Positions 49,171-57,398 of a DNA stretch of 64,000 nt are shown here, one piece after another; position 1 is the stretch's first letter, and each line of letters starts with the position of its first letter. A model generated the notes under the pieces. The model had not been told where the DNA came from and did not search any database. It saw only the letters and a program-made list of their open reading frames with translations. The position numbers and the translations under genes are program-made. This DNA is from Clostridia bacterium. Its GTDB lineage: Bacteria; Bacillota; Clostridia; Christensenellales; Borkfalkiaceae. The stretch lies in assembly GCA_017399185.1 (NCBI GenBank), contig JAFQEA010000016.1, positions 147,264 through 211,263 of the forward strand, written 5' to 3'.

Positions 49171-50795
49171 AACATTTCTCCTTCGATAGTGTAATTTTTA
49201 GAGCAAATTTTAAGTGTGAGCGTTTGCTCTTCGCATTTTCTTTCAATAGTGACGTATCCATCACCGCTCCATATTCTTATCGAACCATGAGCTATTGCAG
49301 GTTGATTTTTGAGCTTCAAGATGTATGCTACTTCGCCCTTGATACCTTTAATTTCCGAATTGTTTAGTTTCTCAAAATCAAAGGTTCTTCTGCTGTCGGG
49401 ATCGTATCCACCTTCGGTAAGTATCTCTGTTCCGTAGTAAAGATTGATGCTTCCGGGGAGGAATACAAGTGTCAAAAGTGCGCACATAAGTTTTCTTGCG
49501 TCGCAGCCAACCTCGCTGTAGAATCTGTGAGTATCGTGACAATCAAGAAGGTTGAACATCATATTGTTAGTGGTATCAGTATAGCGCATTAACTGTGCGT
49601 TTAGTGCTTCTGCAAAGCCTTTTTCGTCAATAATTTCTCGTGCAAAGAAATCAAGGAAGGCTTTTGTAACACCATAGTTCATTATGCTGTCAAACTGATC
49701 TCCCTGTAAAAAGCTTTCGCTATTGTGCCAGTTTTCTCCGATTAAAACAGCGTCTGGATTAACTGCTTTGATTTTTCTCCGCATTTGACGCCAAAAATCA
49801 TGCGAAACTTCATCAGCAACATCAAGACGCCAACCGTCAATACCATACTCTGTAATATAGTGTTTAGCAACATCAATAAGATAAGATTGAACCTCAGGAT
49901 TGTTAGTATTAAGCTTAGGCATATACTTACAAGCTGCAAAGCAATCATAATTATCTCTATCTGCATTTATTTTATCACCATCTATTACGAACCAATCGAA
50001 GTATTCGGATTGTTTTCCAAGTGCCATTACCTGATCAAAGGGATAAAATTTTTCACTTACGTGATTAAATACCGCATCGAGTATTATTTTGATGCCTCGT
50101 TCGTGACACGCTTTAACAAGTCGCTTAAAGGCTTCTTTTCCACCAAACATTTCATCTATTTCGTAATAGTCAATAATGTCGTATTTGTGGTTTGAGAGGC
50201 TCTTAAAGATAGGGTTTAGATAAAGAGCAGTAACTCCGAGTTCTTGTATGTAATCAAGATGCTTGCAGATACCATCAAGATCACCGCCAAAGAAGGATTT
50301 AGGTGTAGGAAGGTCTCCCCAAGAAGCATTTATATAGCTTTCATCCTTTTCGGAAGCTTTATCAAAACGGTCAATAAATATCTGATAAAATACCGCATTG
50401 TTAAGCCATTTTACGTTTTGGATAATGTCGTTCTTATTTATGTAGGCATATTGGAAGCTATCATAATAAGCAAGCGAAAAATCGTAAGATTCTTTAACTC
50501 CGGCTTCACAGAAATAATATTTCTTCCCATCCGAAGAAAACTCAAATACATAGGCAAGCCTTGGATCGCTTAACTTCAACGTTACCGAGTAATAATCGTG
50601 TAATCCATCGCAGCAAATAAAAGGCATTTTTGCTCTGTATTGTGTTTTGGCAATATCATATTTTGAATTGTAAAGCACCGAGAGACGTTCTATTTTATCG
50701 CCCTTTGCAAATCGAATACGCAAAACTACTGTTTTTTCATCTATTGCAAAGCAGAAATTACTCTCGGGGCGATGGTAAATTGCGTGTTTATTCAT
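49167..50795 (-). CDS. GH13 alpha-amylase family enzyme (neopullulanase/cyclomaltodextrinase type)
   Basis: The 542-residue protein has an N-terminal beta domain (residues 1-120, like CBM34) and a GH13 barrel. The four conserved regions are DAVFNH (240-245), GWRLD with nucleophile Asp325, acid/base Glu354 in IGENWH, and His420-Asp421 in LLDCHD. There is no signal peptide, so it acts inside the cell on imported maltodextrins or cyclodextrins. AAGGAGA precedes the chosen ATG (MNKHAIYH); the frame is open upstream through the promoter. Confidence 0.92.
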   Translation of the reverse strand: MNKHAIYHRPESNFCFAIDEKTVVLRIRFAKGDKIERLSVLYNSKYDIAKTQYRAKMPFICCDGLHDYYSVTLKLSDPRLAYVFEFSSDGKKYYFCEAGVKESYDFSLAYYDSFQYAYINKNDIIQNVKWLNNAVFYQIFIDRFDKASEKDESYINASWGDLPTPKSFFGGDLDGICKHLDYIQELGVTALYLNPIFKSLSNHKYDIIDYYEIDEMFGGKEAFKRLVKACHERGIKIILDAVFNHVSEKFYPFDQVMALGKQSEYFDWFVIDGDKINADRDNYDCFAACKYMPKLNTNNPEVQSYLIDVAKHYITEYGIDGWRLDVADEVSHDFWRQMRRKIKAVNPDAVLIGENWHNSESFLQGDQFDSIMNYGVTKAFLDFFAREIIDEKGFAEALNAQLMRYTDTTNNMMFNLLDCHDTHRFYSEVGCDARKLMCALLTLVFLPGSINLYYGTEILTEGGYDPDSRRTFDFEKLNNSEIKGIKGEVAYILKLKNQPAIAHGSIRIWSGDGYVTIERKCEEQTLTLKICSKNYTIEGEML

Positions 50796-50813
50796 TAAAA
50801 ATCTCCTTTTCTC

Positions 50814-50843
50814 TTGACAAAAGGCCCTCATAATCATTATAAT
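50814..50843 (+). promoter_or_regulatory. Regulator promoter in the divergent control region
   Basis: TTGACA, 18 bases and TATAAT face the LacI-type gene. The same ATTATAAT stretch also gives a TATAAT on the minus strand (50836-50841) for the amylase-mal operon, so the two promoters share their -10 region. Confidence 0.8.
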
Positions 50844-50857
50844 ATAGTCAAGCTTGG

Positions 50858-50870
50858 CTTAACGTTTAAG
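50858..50870. promoter_or_regulatory. Candidate operator 1 of the maltodextrin regulon
   Basis: CTTAA and TTAAG flank CGT. It lies just after the -10 box of the regulator gene and over the -35 region of the amylase-mal operon, so one bound dimer could repress both directions. A longer version of the same palindrome lies at 54619. Confidence 0.62.
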
Positions 50871-50885
50871 AAAGGCAGACCTTTT

Positions 50886-51686
50886 ATGAAAAAGAAAGTA
50901 ACTTTAAGAGATATAGCCGAAGAAGCCGGGGTTTCCGTAGCCACCGTCAGCTATATATTAAATAACCGTGATGACCAGTGTATAAGTGAAGCTACCAGAA
51001 AAAAGGTGCTTCAAATAGTCAACCTTTACGGTTATCAAATAAATTTTCATGCTAAAAGCATTTCATCGGGAAAAACTAATATAGTGGGATTGTACCTCGG
51101 ACACGGATCTTTTGCTCTAAAGCGTGCAGATCATTTTCTTTTGATTCGCCGCCTTGCAAAAGCTCTAAAAGATAAAGGACTTTCTCTTCGTGTTATTGAT
51201 AACACCGAAAACTCAAGACTTGATTGGTGTGATGCTGTCATTTGCGCTGATGCAGAAGAAAGCTTTTTCAAAACCGTCAGTGAAGCGAACTACTGTCCTG
51301 TTATTGCGTTTGATATGCTTTATGACGACCAGCTCTTCTGTCAGATCAACAGCAATTACGGTAAAATCAAAGGAATTGCAAATGAAATATTTGGCGGAGC
51401 TGATTATACTGTAATATGCCACGAGCAAAAGAATGAAGCACTACGCTCAGAGCTTGATGCAACGTTTGAAAAAATCGTTTACGTAGCAAGCTTTGAAGAC
51501 GTTAACGCTATCACAGATAAAAACATCGTTGTAATTGGTGAAATGCTCGGTCAATATTGCAAGTCTATCAACAAAGATGCTCTTTCCATTGATATTTCAA
51601 GCTATGAAAAGATTGAAAAGCTTATCGAGTGTCTTGAGATTACTATCGCACGAAGTGGTGACGTTCCTCACGATATTAGAATTTAA
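50886..51686 (+). CDS. LacI-family transcriptional regulator, short form (266 aa)
   Basis: Residues 4-50 are a LacI DNA-binding domain: VTLRDIAEEAGVSVATVSYILNN with the hinge AKSISSGKTNIVGL. The ligand domain is only about 200 residues against the usual 270, and appears trimmed in the second half. It is divergent from the amylase-mal operon and between two matching palindromes, so it most likely represses maltodextrin genes. The ATG follows the operator by 15 bases; the ribosome site is weak (AAAGG-type). Confidence 0.85.
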   Translation: MKKKVTLRDIAEEAGVSVATVSYILNNRDDQCISEATRKKVLQIVNLYGYQINFHAKSISSGKTNIVGLYLGHGSFALKRADHFLLIRRLAKALKDKGLSLRVIDNTENSRLDWCDAVICADAEESFFKTVSEANYCPVIAFDMLYDDQLFCQINSNYGKIKGIANEIFGGADYTVICHEQKNEALRSELDATFEKIVYVASFEDVNAITDKNIVVIGEMLGQYCKSINKDALSIDISSYEKIEKLIECLEITIARSGDVPHDIRI

Positions 51687-51739
51687 TACGTTTATTATAA
51701 GCACAGGGCTGACCAAACGGTCAGCCCCTTTTATTTTGA

Positions 51740-54589
51740 TTATTCGCAGTCGCCGTTACGTACCCAAGTAATAGTATCCTTGGTTTCATCATCAGCATCA
51801 ATAGTAAGTGTAAGTGTATAGTTACCTGCTACGAGAACCTTTACGTTGCCTGCAGCCTCAAAGTTAGTGCCGGGGTTAGGCATATCAGAGAGGTCGTGTG
51901 CATTAGACCAAGAACCATCGGAGCAAATCTTAAACTGATCGCCTTCATAGAGATTGAGGGTTATTTCGTAAACACCGTTGCCCTTATCTGTGAGCTTCTG
52001 TACGGACTCATCGTTAAGTCCCCAGCTGGATGTATGAAGAACGGAACCTTCGGTCGCGCCGTTACCAAGGATGTACCAAGTGGTGGGGCGAGCAACTATT
52101 TCAAGAGAGAAATCAGCGGAATAAGCGATGTGAACCTTATTTGTTTCAGGATCGAATGTGAAGGTATATGTACCGTTAGCACTTGTTGTGAAGTTGCCAC
52201 CAGCCTTAGCCTGAACTTCAGCTGCACTTCCTTCAGCGATCATATCGCTCTTGATGTAGAGAGCAAGACCGGAAAGTGCCTCGTCAACCATTTCGTAGCC
52301 AACGAACATAAACTCATCATTAGCGTAAAGCTCGATTACAAGAACGAACTTGCCGTCAGTATTCTTATTCATAAGATACTGCGCATCGGTCTTGTCAGCC
52401 CAACCGGTTACCTTGCTGCCCTTGATTGCAAATGCATCAGCGGGATATTCGGTTTCTTCTACTTCGCCTGCATCACCGTTACGTACCCAAGTAAGAGTGT
52501 CCTTGGTTTCATCATCGGGATCAACAGTAAGAGTAAGAGTGTAGTTACCGGGGGCAGCAACAGTAATGTTACCGCCACGTGTGAAGTTTTCACCGGGATT
52601 TACAAGAGAGTCAAATCCGTGCTTATCAGACCAAGAGCTGCTGGAACAGATCTGGAATTCGTCACCTTCATAAAGGTCAAGAGTAATTTCGTAAACACCG
52701 TTGCCCTTGGAAACAAGTCCCTGAGCTACTTCATCCTTAAGGCCCCAAGCTGCATTGTTAAGAACGGAGCCTGCTACTGTACCATTACCAAGAATGTACC
52801 AAGTTGTGGGACGAGCTGCTACTTCAAGAGAGAAATCAGAAGAGTAAGCGATAGAAACAGACTTAGTTGCATGGTCATAAGTGAATGTGTAAGTACCGTT
52901 AGCACTTGTTGTAAAGTTTCCGCCAGCCTTAGGAGCAACCTCAGCAGCGCTTCCTTCTGCGATCATATCACTCTTAATATAGATAGGAAGACCGGTAAGA
53001 ACACCGTCAACATACTGGTATGCTACGAACATAAACTCGTCATTAGCATACATTTCGATTGTAAGAACATACTTACCGTCAGCATTCTTCTTAAGAAGAT
53101 GCTCTTCAGCAGTGGAGTCAGCCCAGCCTGTTACCTTGCTTCCCTTAATTGCGAAAGCATCAATAACAACTTCCTGTTCCTGACCTTCAGCTGCATCACC
53201 GTTACGTACCCAAGTGATAGTATCCTTGGTTTCGTCTTCGTCAACAGTGAGAGTGAGAGTATAGTTACCAGCTACGAGAACTTCAATATTACCATTAGCC
53301 TTGAAGTTTTCGCCGGGTTCTACCATAAAGCTAAAGTCACGTGCGTTTGCCCAAGAGCTGTCAGAACAAATCTTGAAAGCATCGCCTACATAGAGGTCGA
53401 GGGTAAGCTCGTAAACACCGTTGCCCTTATCTACAAAGCCCTGGGCTGCTTCATCCTTAAGGCCCCAAGCTGCATTGTTAAGAACAGAACCTGCTACGCT
53501 ACCATTACCAAGGATGTACCAAGTGGTAGGACGAGCTACTGCTTCAAGAGAGAATTCGGGAGAATAAGAAACAGAAATCTTTTCTGTTGCGGGATCGAAT
53601 GTAAATGTGTAAGTACCGTCAGCACTTGTTGTGAAGTTGCCACCAGCTTTAGCCTGAACTTCGGCTGCAGAGCCTTCAGCAAGCATATCGCTCTTGATAT
53701 ACTTTGCAAGACCTACGAGTGCGCCGTCAACCATTTCATAGCCAACGAACATAAACTCATCGTTTGCATAAAGCTCGATAGTAAGAGTGAACTTACCGTC
53801 AGCACCCTTGTTCATAAGGTAATTAGTATCAGTAGAGTCAGCCCAATTTGTTACCTTGCTGCCCTTGATTGCATAATTAGCAATCTCGTGCTCGGTGGCA
53901 GGACCTGTGGGATCGCCGTTTCTGATGATAGTGAGCTCGTTATTATCGGTTTCGGGGTCAGTTACGAGAGAAAGTGTGTAGTTACCGTCCTGAATCATAT
54001 GGATGTTCTTGTAAGTACCAAGACCACCTGCAGCTTCCATATACTCGGTTCCTGCTACAACGTGAGAGGATGCGGCACGAGCACCTTCAGAGCTGTAAGA
54101 AAGCGAACCATCCTCAAGGAGAACTGTAAGCTGGAATTCATCATCAACGTAAAGGTCGAGTGTAAGCTCGTAAACATTGCCTGTACCAGTCTTCTTGGTA
54201 AGGTGATAACCGTCAAGATTGGATCCCCAACCGTTTACAGAACCAGAAAGTACCCAGTCGCGATCATCTTGGAAGTCTGCCATCTTCCACTGAGCGTATG
54301 CCTTAGCATCTTCAGTCATAACAGCAGCAAAATCGAAAGCCTTAGAAGAAGTGGGAGTAACAAACCAACCGGCGAAGACATAGCCTTCCTTGGTAGGATC
54401 TGCAGGCTTTTCAGGAGCCTTACCCTCTTCAACCTTAATTGTGTGAAGGACGGTAGTACCGTCGTTGTCATAAAGAGTGAGTGTGTATTCTTTTGTTTCT
54501 GTCTGGAAGAGGGAGCAAGCTGCCAAACTCGTGCAGAGCAACACAAGAACAACCACAAGGGAGAGAATCGAAGTAATTCTGCGTTTCAT
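51740..54589 (-). CDS. Modular starch-binding-type surface lipoprotein with repeated domains (949 aa)
   Basis: A signal peptide ends in LAAC, giving a lipid anchor. Residues ~30-105 form an InlB/Listeria-Bacteroides repeat (YTLTLYDNDGTTV...GYVFAGWF). Then comes one module starting WVLSGSVNGWGS and three tandem pairs of modules, each pair about 225 residues: type A begins AIKGSKVTxWAD, type B begins TTWYILGNG. Each module ends in a strand of the form GNYTLTLTVD...WVRNGD. The Trp-rich beta-sandwich pattern resembles starch-binding modules of pullulanase/SusE type. No catalytic motif. GGAGG precedes the ATG. Likely holds starch at the surface for the mal system. Confidence 0.75.
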   Translation of the reverse strand: MKRRITSILSLVVVLVLLCTSLAACSLFQTETKEYTLTLYDNDGTTVLHTIKVEEGKAPEKPADPTKEGYVFAGWFVTPTSSKAFDFAAVMTEDAKAYAQWKMADFQDDRDWVLSGSVNGWGSNLDGYHLTKKTGTGNVYELTLDLYVDDEFQLTVLLEDGSLSYSSEGARAASSHVVAGTEYMEAAGGLGTYKNIHMIQDGNYTLSLVTDPETDNNELTIIRNGDPTGPATEHEIANYAIKGSKVTNWADSTDTNYLMNKGADGKFTLTIELYANDEFMFVGYEMVDGALVGLAKYIKSDMLAEGSAAEVQAKAGGNFTTSADGTYTFTFDPATEKISVSYSPEFSLEAVARPTTWYILGNGSVAGSVLNNAAWGLKDEAAQGFVDKGNGVYELTLDLYVGDAFKICSDSSWANARDFSFMVEPGENFKANGNIEVLVAGNYTLTLTVDEDETKDTITWVRNGDAAEGQEQEVVIDAFAIKGSKVTGWADSTAEEHLLKKNADGKYVLTIEMYANDEFMFVAYQYVDGVLTGLPIYIKSDMIAEGSAAEVAPKAGGNFTTSANGTYTFTYDHATKSVSIAYSSDFSLEVAARPTTWYILGNGTVAGSVLNNAAWGLKDEVAQGLVSKGNGVYEITLDLYEGDEFQICSSSSWSDKHGFDSLVNPGENFTRGGNITVAAPGNYTLTLTVDPDDETKDTLTWVRNGDAGEVEETEYPADAFAIKGSKVTGWADKTDAQYLMNKNTDGKFVLVIELYANDEFMFVGYEMVDEALSGLALYIKSDMIAEGSAAEVQAKAGGNFTTSANGTYTFTFDPETNKVHIAYSADFSLEIVARPTTWYILGNGATEGSVLHTSSWGLNDESVQKLTDKGNGVYEITLNLYEGDQFKICSDGSWSNAHDLSDMPNPGTNFEAAGNVKVLVAGNYTLTLTIDADDETKDTITWVRNGDCE
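51760..53880. repeat. Three ~690-bp tandem repeats inside the surface lipoprotein gene
   Basis: DNA for the three A-B module pairs is highly similar; for example the block encoding GTYTFTxD recurs near 52160, 52880 and 53610. This could change copy number by recombination and will be hard to assemble from short reads. Confidence 0.75.
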
Positions 54590-54618
54590 AAGAACCTCCA
54601 ACATCAAAAATAATTCGG

Positions 54619-54639
54619 TTTACTTAACCGTTAAGTAAA
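54619..54639. promoter_or_regulatory. Candidate operator 2 of the maltodextrin regulon
   Basis: TTTACTTAAC and GTTAAGTAAA form a perfect inverted repeat around one C, directly after the -10 box of the lipoprotein promoter. It shares the CTTAA/TTAAG core with operator 1. Confidence 0.68.
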
Positions 54640-54667
54640 GTATAGCATAAAAGTTTTTTGTTGTCAA
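54639..54667 (-). promoter_or_regulatory. Promoter of the surface lipoprotein gene
   Basis: Minus-strand TTGACA, 17 bases, TATACT, close to consensus. Confidence 0.82.
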
Positions 54668-55002
54668 TACACAATGGAAAAATTTTTTGAGCTTATTTTT
54701 TTACACGATTTGAACAAATCATCTTTTTGGTTTAGATAATTCAAACAGATGTTGTTTCAAAAAATTCCAGCATTAATAATAATGTAGAGTATACTAATAT
54801 CCATCTTTATGACAAGGTCTATCAACGTTGTTTACCAAACTTTTTCTTAAAACAATTTTTTTTGCTCTATAGAAGATTTCTGTAATCGACTATCAACGAC
54901 CGCACCACATACACTTTTTATCCCTCTAATGCACTTGTTTTATATGCAAAAAGGCAACAAAAAAGGCAGTCTTAAAGCGTTTCTTGCTCTAAAAACTGCC
55001 TG

Positions 55003-55026
55003 TTTTGGCTGGGGATGAGGGATTCG
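55003..55026 (-). pseudogene. tRNA 3'-end fragment (direct repeat of the tRNA-Gln end)
   Basis: TTTTGGCTGGGG plus ATGAGGGATTCG repeats the last ~20 bases of the tRNA-Gln (55248-55271) exactly, 245 bases away. Like the real tRNA it is followed on the minus strand by a terminator-like hairpin. The rest of the tRNA is missing. Confidence 0.7.
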
Positions 55027-55216
55027 CTCCGCAACCGTTGGTTGCTATCACGCCGAAGGCGTGTATATCATCAAAACGAAGTTTTGTATATCACCAAGGC
55101 GAAAGCCTTGTATATCATCATTGCGAAAGAAGATACAGTCTGCGGCTGATGAGATACACCTTCGGTGATGAGATACACGCTAAAGCGTGATGATATACCA
55201 TTGCTTTCGCAATGGA
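55027..55216. repeat. Hairpin array B
   Basis: Successive palindromes CACGCCGAAGGCGTG, AAACGAAGTTT, AAGGCGAAAGCCTT, ACACCTTCGGTG, CACGCTAAAGCGTG and CCATTGCTTTCGCAATGG are joined by GTATATCATC/GATGAGATAC linkers. Architecture equals array A at 43.7 kb and one hairpin is identical. The array lies between the tRNA fragment and the intact tRNA-Gln. Confidence 0.82.
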
Positions 55217-55250
55217 TAAAAAAAGTCGTATCAAAATAATACGACTTTTT
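55217..55250 (-). terminator. Terminator of tRNA-Gln
   Basis: AAAAAAAGTCGTAT pairs with ATACGACTTTTT across CAAAATA. Confidence 0.85.
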
Positions 55251-55325
55251 TGGCTGGGGATGAGGGATTCGAACCCCCGGATGACGGAGTCAGAGTCCGT
55301 AGCCTTACCGCTTGGCGAATCCCCA
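55251..55325 (-). tRNA. tRNA-Gln (anticodon CTG)
   Basis: The minus strand folds as a 75-base tRNA with encoded CCA: acceptor TGGGGAT/ATCCCCA, anticodon stem ACGGA/TCCGT with loop C-T-CTG-A-C, and T-arm GGTTCGAATCC. Anticodon CTG reads CAG, glutamine. The sequence fits tRNA-Gln of Bacillota. Confidence 0.93.
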
Positions 55326-55346
55326 ATATTTGGTTTTGCGTACTAA

Positions 55347-55375
55347 ATATTAGCAAAAAAAGTTAAAAAAAACAA
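55347..55375 (-). promoter_or_regulatory. Promoter of tRNA-Gln
   Basis: Minus-strand TTGTTT, 17 bases, TAATAT, about 20 bases before the tRNA. Confidence 0.55.
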
Positions 55376-55494
55376 GCGTTTGGGGTTAACTTTTTGCTTT
55401 TTATGGTGAAAAAGTATATTTCGCCGCCCTTTGTGCGGTTTTTAAGGTAAAAACCTTGCTTAAGGCGTAAAACAGGGTAGGGCGGCGGCGTGTG

Positions 55495-56280
55495 TTATTC
55501 GGGCTTTTTGGGGGTGTCATCGTTTTTACGCAAGGCTTCAACTTCTTCTTCGGTTGCAGAAAGCGCTTCGTTTAGCGCGGCAACTGCTTCCTGAAGGGCT
55601 GCAAGCGTTTGCTCTAAAGAAGCAACGGTATCTTCGGTGCTGCCCACCATATTGTTTATGCTGTCGGCGGTTTCTTCAGCGGCGGCAACGGCTTGCTCAA
55701 CGGTTGCGACTTCATTTTTTTGAGCATTTGCGCCGTCTTTAAAGATGATTTTATTCACGATAAAGAAAACCACCATAGAAATAAAGCCGTTTAGCATGGT
55801 CGTTACGATATTATATACCCAGTCCTTAACAAAGCCGCTTGCAACAGCCACCCAAACGCAGTTGATTGAGTTGACAACGCAGGTAACGATACAAAACGCC
55901 AAAAGATACCACGCGCCCTGATACCAAATATTGCCGTTGCTGCGGAAAACGTATTTGCGCTGGATTAAAAAGTTGATGACTTCACCAATGACCATTGCAA
56001 TCATGTAAGCCGTAAAATAGGCAACGCCGCCTTGGTCTGCGCCGTAGCCGATAATATACCACTTAAAGCTTACACCAAAAAGAGTGACTTTAGTCCCCGG
56101 AAAGCCAAAATCACGATTACCTAAAAAGCTAAAGGCTTCGGGTAAAAAGGTCAAAATCAAATATTTAAAAATGGTGATTAAAATGCTTACTATAAGGAAA
56201 AGCCCGCCTTCGCGCACCCAGACTGAAAGCTTGGGGTGTTTGTTTTCAAAGTCGGCCCACATTTTTTTGATTTTATCCAT
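55495..56280 (-). CDS. GtrA-like membrane protein with C-terminal coiled coil
   Basis: The first ~175 residues hold four hydrophobic helices with INFLIQRKYVFRS and NKIIFKD, the landmarks of GtrA-like flippase-type proteins that move lipid-linked sugars or polyols. Residues ~185-261 are an Ala/Glu-rich coiled coil (VEQAVAAAEETADSINNMV), not usual in the family. AAGG lies eight bases before the chosen ATG (MDKIKKMW); a GTG three codons earlier is possible. Confidence 0.78.
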   Translation of the reverse strand: MDKIKKMWADFENKHPKLSVWVREGGLFLIVSILITIFKYLILTFLPEAFSFLGNRDFGFPGTKVTLFGVSFKWYIIGYGADQGGVAYFTAYMIAMVIGEVINFLIQRKYVFRSNGNIWYQGAWYLLAFCIVTCVVNSINCVWVAVASGFVKDWVYNIVTTMLNGFISMVVFFIVNKIIFKDGANAQKNEVATVEQAVAAAEETADSINNMVGSTEDTVASLEQTLAALQEAVAALNEALSATEEEVEALRKNDDTPKKPE

Positions 56281-56401
56281 TGCGTTCACCTTTTTGTCGT
56301 ACTCTATTTATAATACCACAAAAATGGGCAAAAGGGAATAGTTTTGCAAAAAAATTAAAATTTTTTGCAAGGATAAAACTAAAAAGCGGCGTAATTTAGG
56401 T

Positions 56402-57307
56402 CTAAAAGGGGAAGGGTTCGGCGGATACGTCCAAAACAAGTCCGTTTTCAACTTGGATTTTAACAAACTTAACGCTGTCCGATACGATTAAAAAGTTATC
56501 CGCATGCCCCTGTAGTATGGGCGGAAGTGCAAAGCTAAAATTGCCTAAAAATTCACGTAAAAGATGACTGTCATTTTTAAGCGTGTCACTCAAATAATGG
56601 CGATAATCGACACCGAGCCGCACTTCTTCTAAAAAGGCAAGGGGCAAAACTGCGTCAAGTAAGGGCGTATCACAGCTTGAATTAAAGCTTGTATCGGTTA
56701 CAAAAAACTTGCCGTCAAAGCCGTAATTGGTTGTTTTAACGTGGGTTGCTATGCCTTTATAAATTTTAGTTGTTGTAAGCTTGTTATCGTGTAAAACGTT
56801 ATCGCACAAATCGGACAGCAAAATTGATAAATCTAAAGCACTGACTATGGCAAAAAAGCAAAGCTTGTTTGTGGCTTTTATGATAAATAGGTTTCCGCCT
56901 AAATTTGTAAGCTCAAGCGTTTTAGGGATAAAGGGCAGTTCAATAAGGTTTGATTGCGAAAACCCGTCAAGCCGTAAATACACACCGCCCTTTTGATAAA
57001 GCGTTACAAAAATCTCTATCTGGCTGCAAACAATAGACCTTCTATCCAAAATTTTATATGGCAAATTATATGCCTTGACAAGTTTAGGAAAAACCAAAAA
57101 ACCCGCGTATAGGTCGATTATCGACATATTTTTGCTAAAATTTGGGTTAAAATATACGCTTGAAGGCAAAAAACAATCCCCAAAATCAAGCTGGGCGTAA
57201 AAATTGGGCTTAAAGTCAAAAGCCATTACGTTTTGCTCTATAATGCAAGGCTTAAACTGATTGGACGTAATGGCCGCTTTTACGGGCGAATAAAAATAGA
57301 CGTTCAT
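56402..57307 (-). CDS. Conserved-looking protein of unknown function (301 aa)
   Basis: The chosen start gives MNVYFYSPVKAAITSNQF. The protein is rich in Phe, Leu and Asp, lacks membrane helices, and looks like an all-beta, secreted-type or cytoplasmic scaffold; I recognise no domain. The frame continues upstream but overlaps the next gene on the other strand, so the start is taken at 57307, although its ribosome site is weak. It is head-to-head with the regulatory protein at 57.4 kb. Confidence 0.5.
   Translation of the reverse strand: MNVYFYSPVKAAITSNQFKPCIIEQNVMAFDFKPNFYAQLDFGDCFLPSSVYFNPNFSKNMSIIDLYAGFLVFPKLVKAYNLPYKILDRRSIVCSQIEIFVTLYQKGGVYLRLDGFSQSNLIELPFIPKTLELTNLGGNLFIIKATNKLCFFAIVSALDLSILLSDLCDNVLHDNKLTTTKIYKGIATHVKTTNYGFDGKFFVTDTSFNSSCDTPLLDAVLPLAFLEEVRLGVDYRHYLSDTLKNDSHLLREFLGNFSFALPPILQGHADNFLIVSDSVKFVKIQVENGLVLDVSAEPFPF
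57099..57124 (+). repeat. 26-bp dispersed element, copy 17 (diverged, inside unknown gene)
   Basis: Reads AAAAACCCGCG, TATAG, GTCGATTATC; the right half matches consensus exactly, the left half poorly. Confidence 0.45.
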
Positions 57308-57398
57308 ACCACAATATATTAAAAAATCCTTTAAGGTATGTTTGAAATAATTTTTTATTGTCAACAATTTAATCATCAACATAAAAAAGGTGGTATAA

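Larger units (their letters stand above)
54590..55002. other. AT-rich control region upstream of the surface lipoprotein
   Basis: About 400 bases contain the lipoprotein promoter and operator within the first 80 bases; the rest is AT-rich without a gene I can support. It ends in a terminator-like hairpin, AGGCAGT...ACTGCCT, at 54964-55001. Confidence 0.6.

Noticed and set aside
51896..54613. Long open frame (about 905 codons) antisense to the surface lipoprotein gene
   Set aside because: It is the mirror of a long repetitive gene with biased codons. The lipoprotein strand has a signal peptide, a consensus promoter and GGAGG site; the antisense product is Ser/Cys-rich with no start signal and no domain.
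55027..55216. A second tRNA in hairpin array B
   Set aside because: Only the last ~20 bases of a tRNA are present at 55003; the array stems do not form a cloverleaf.
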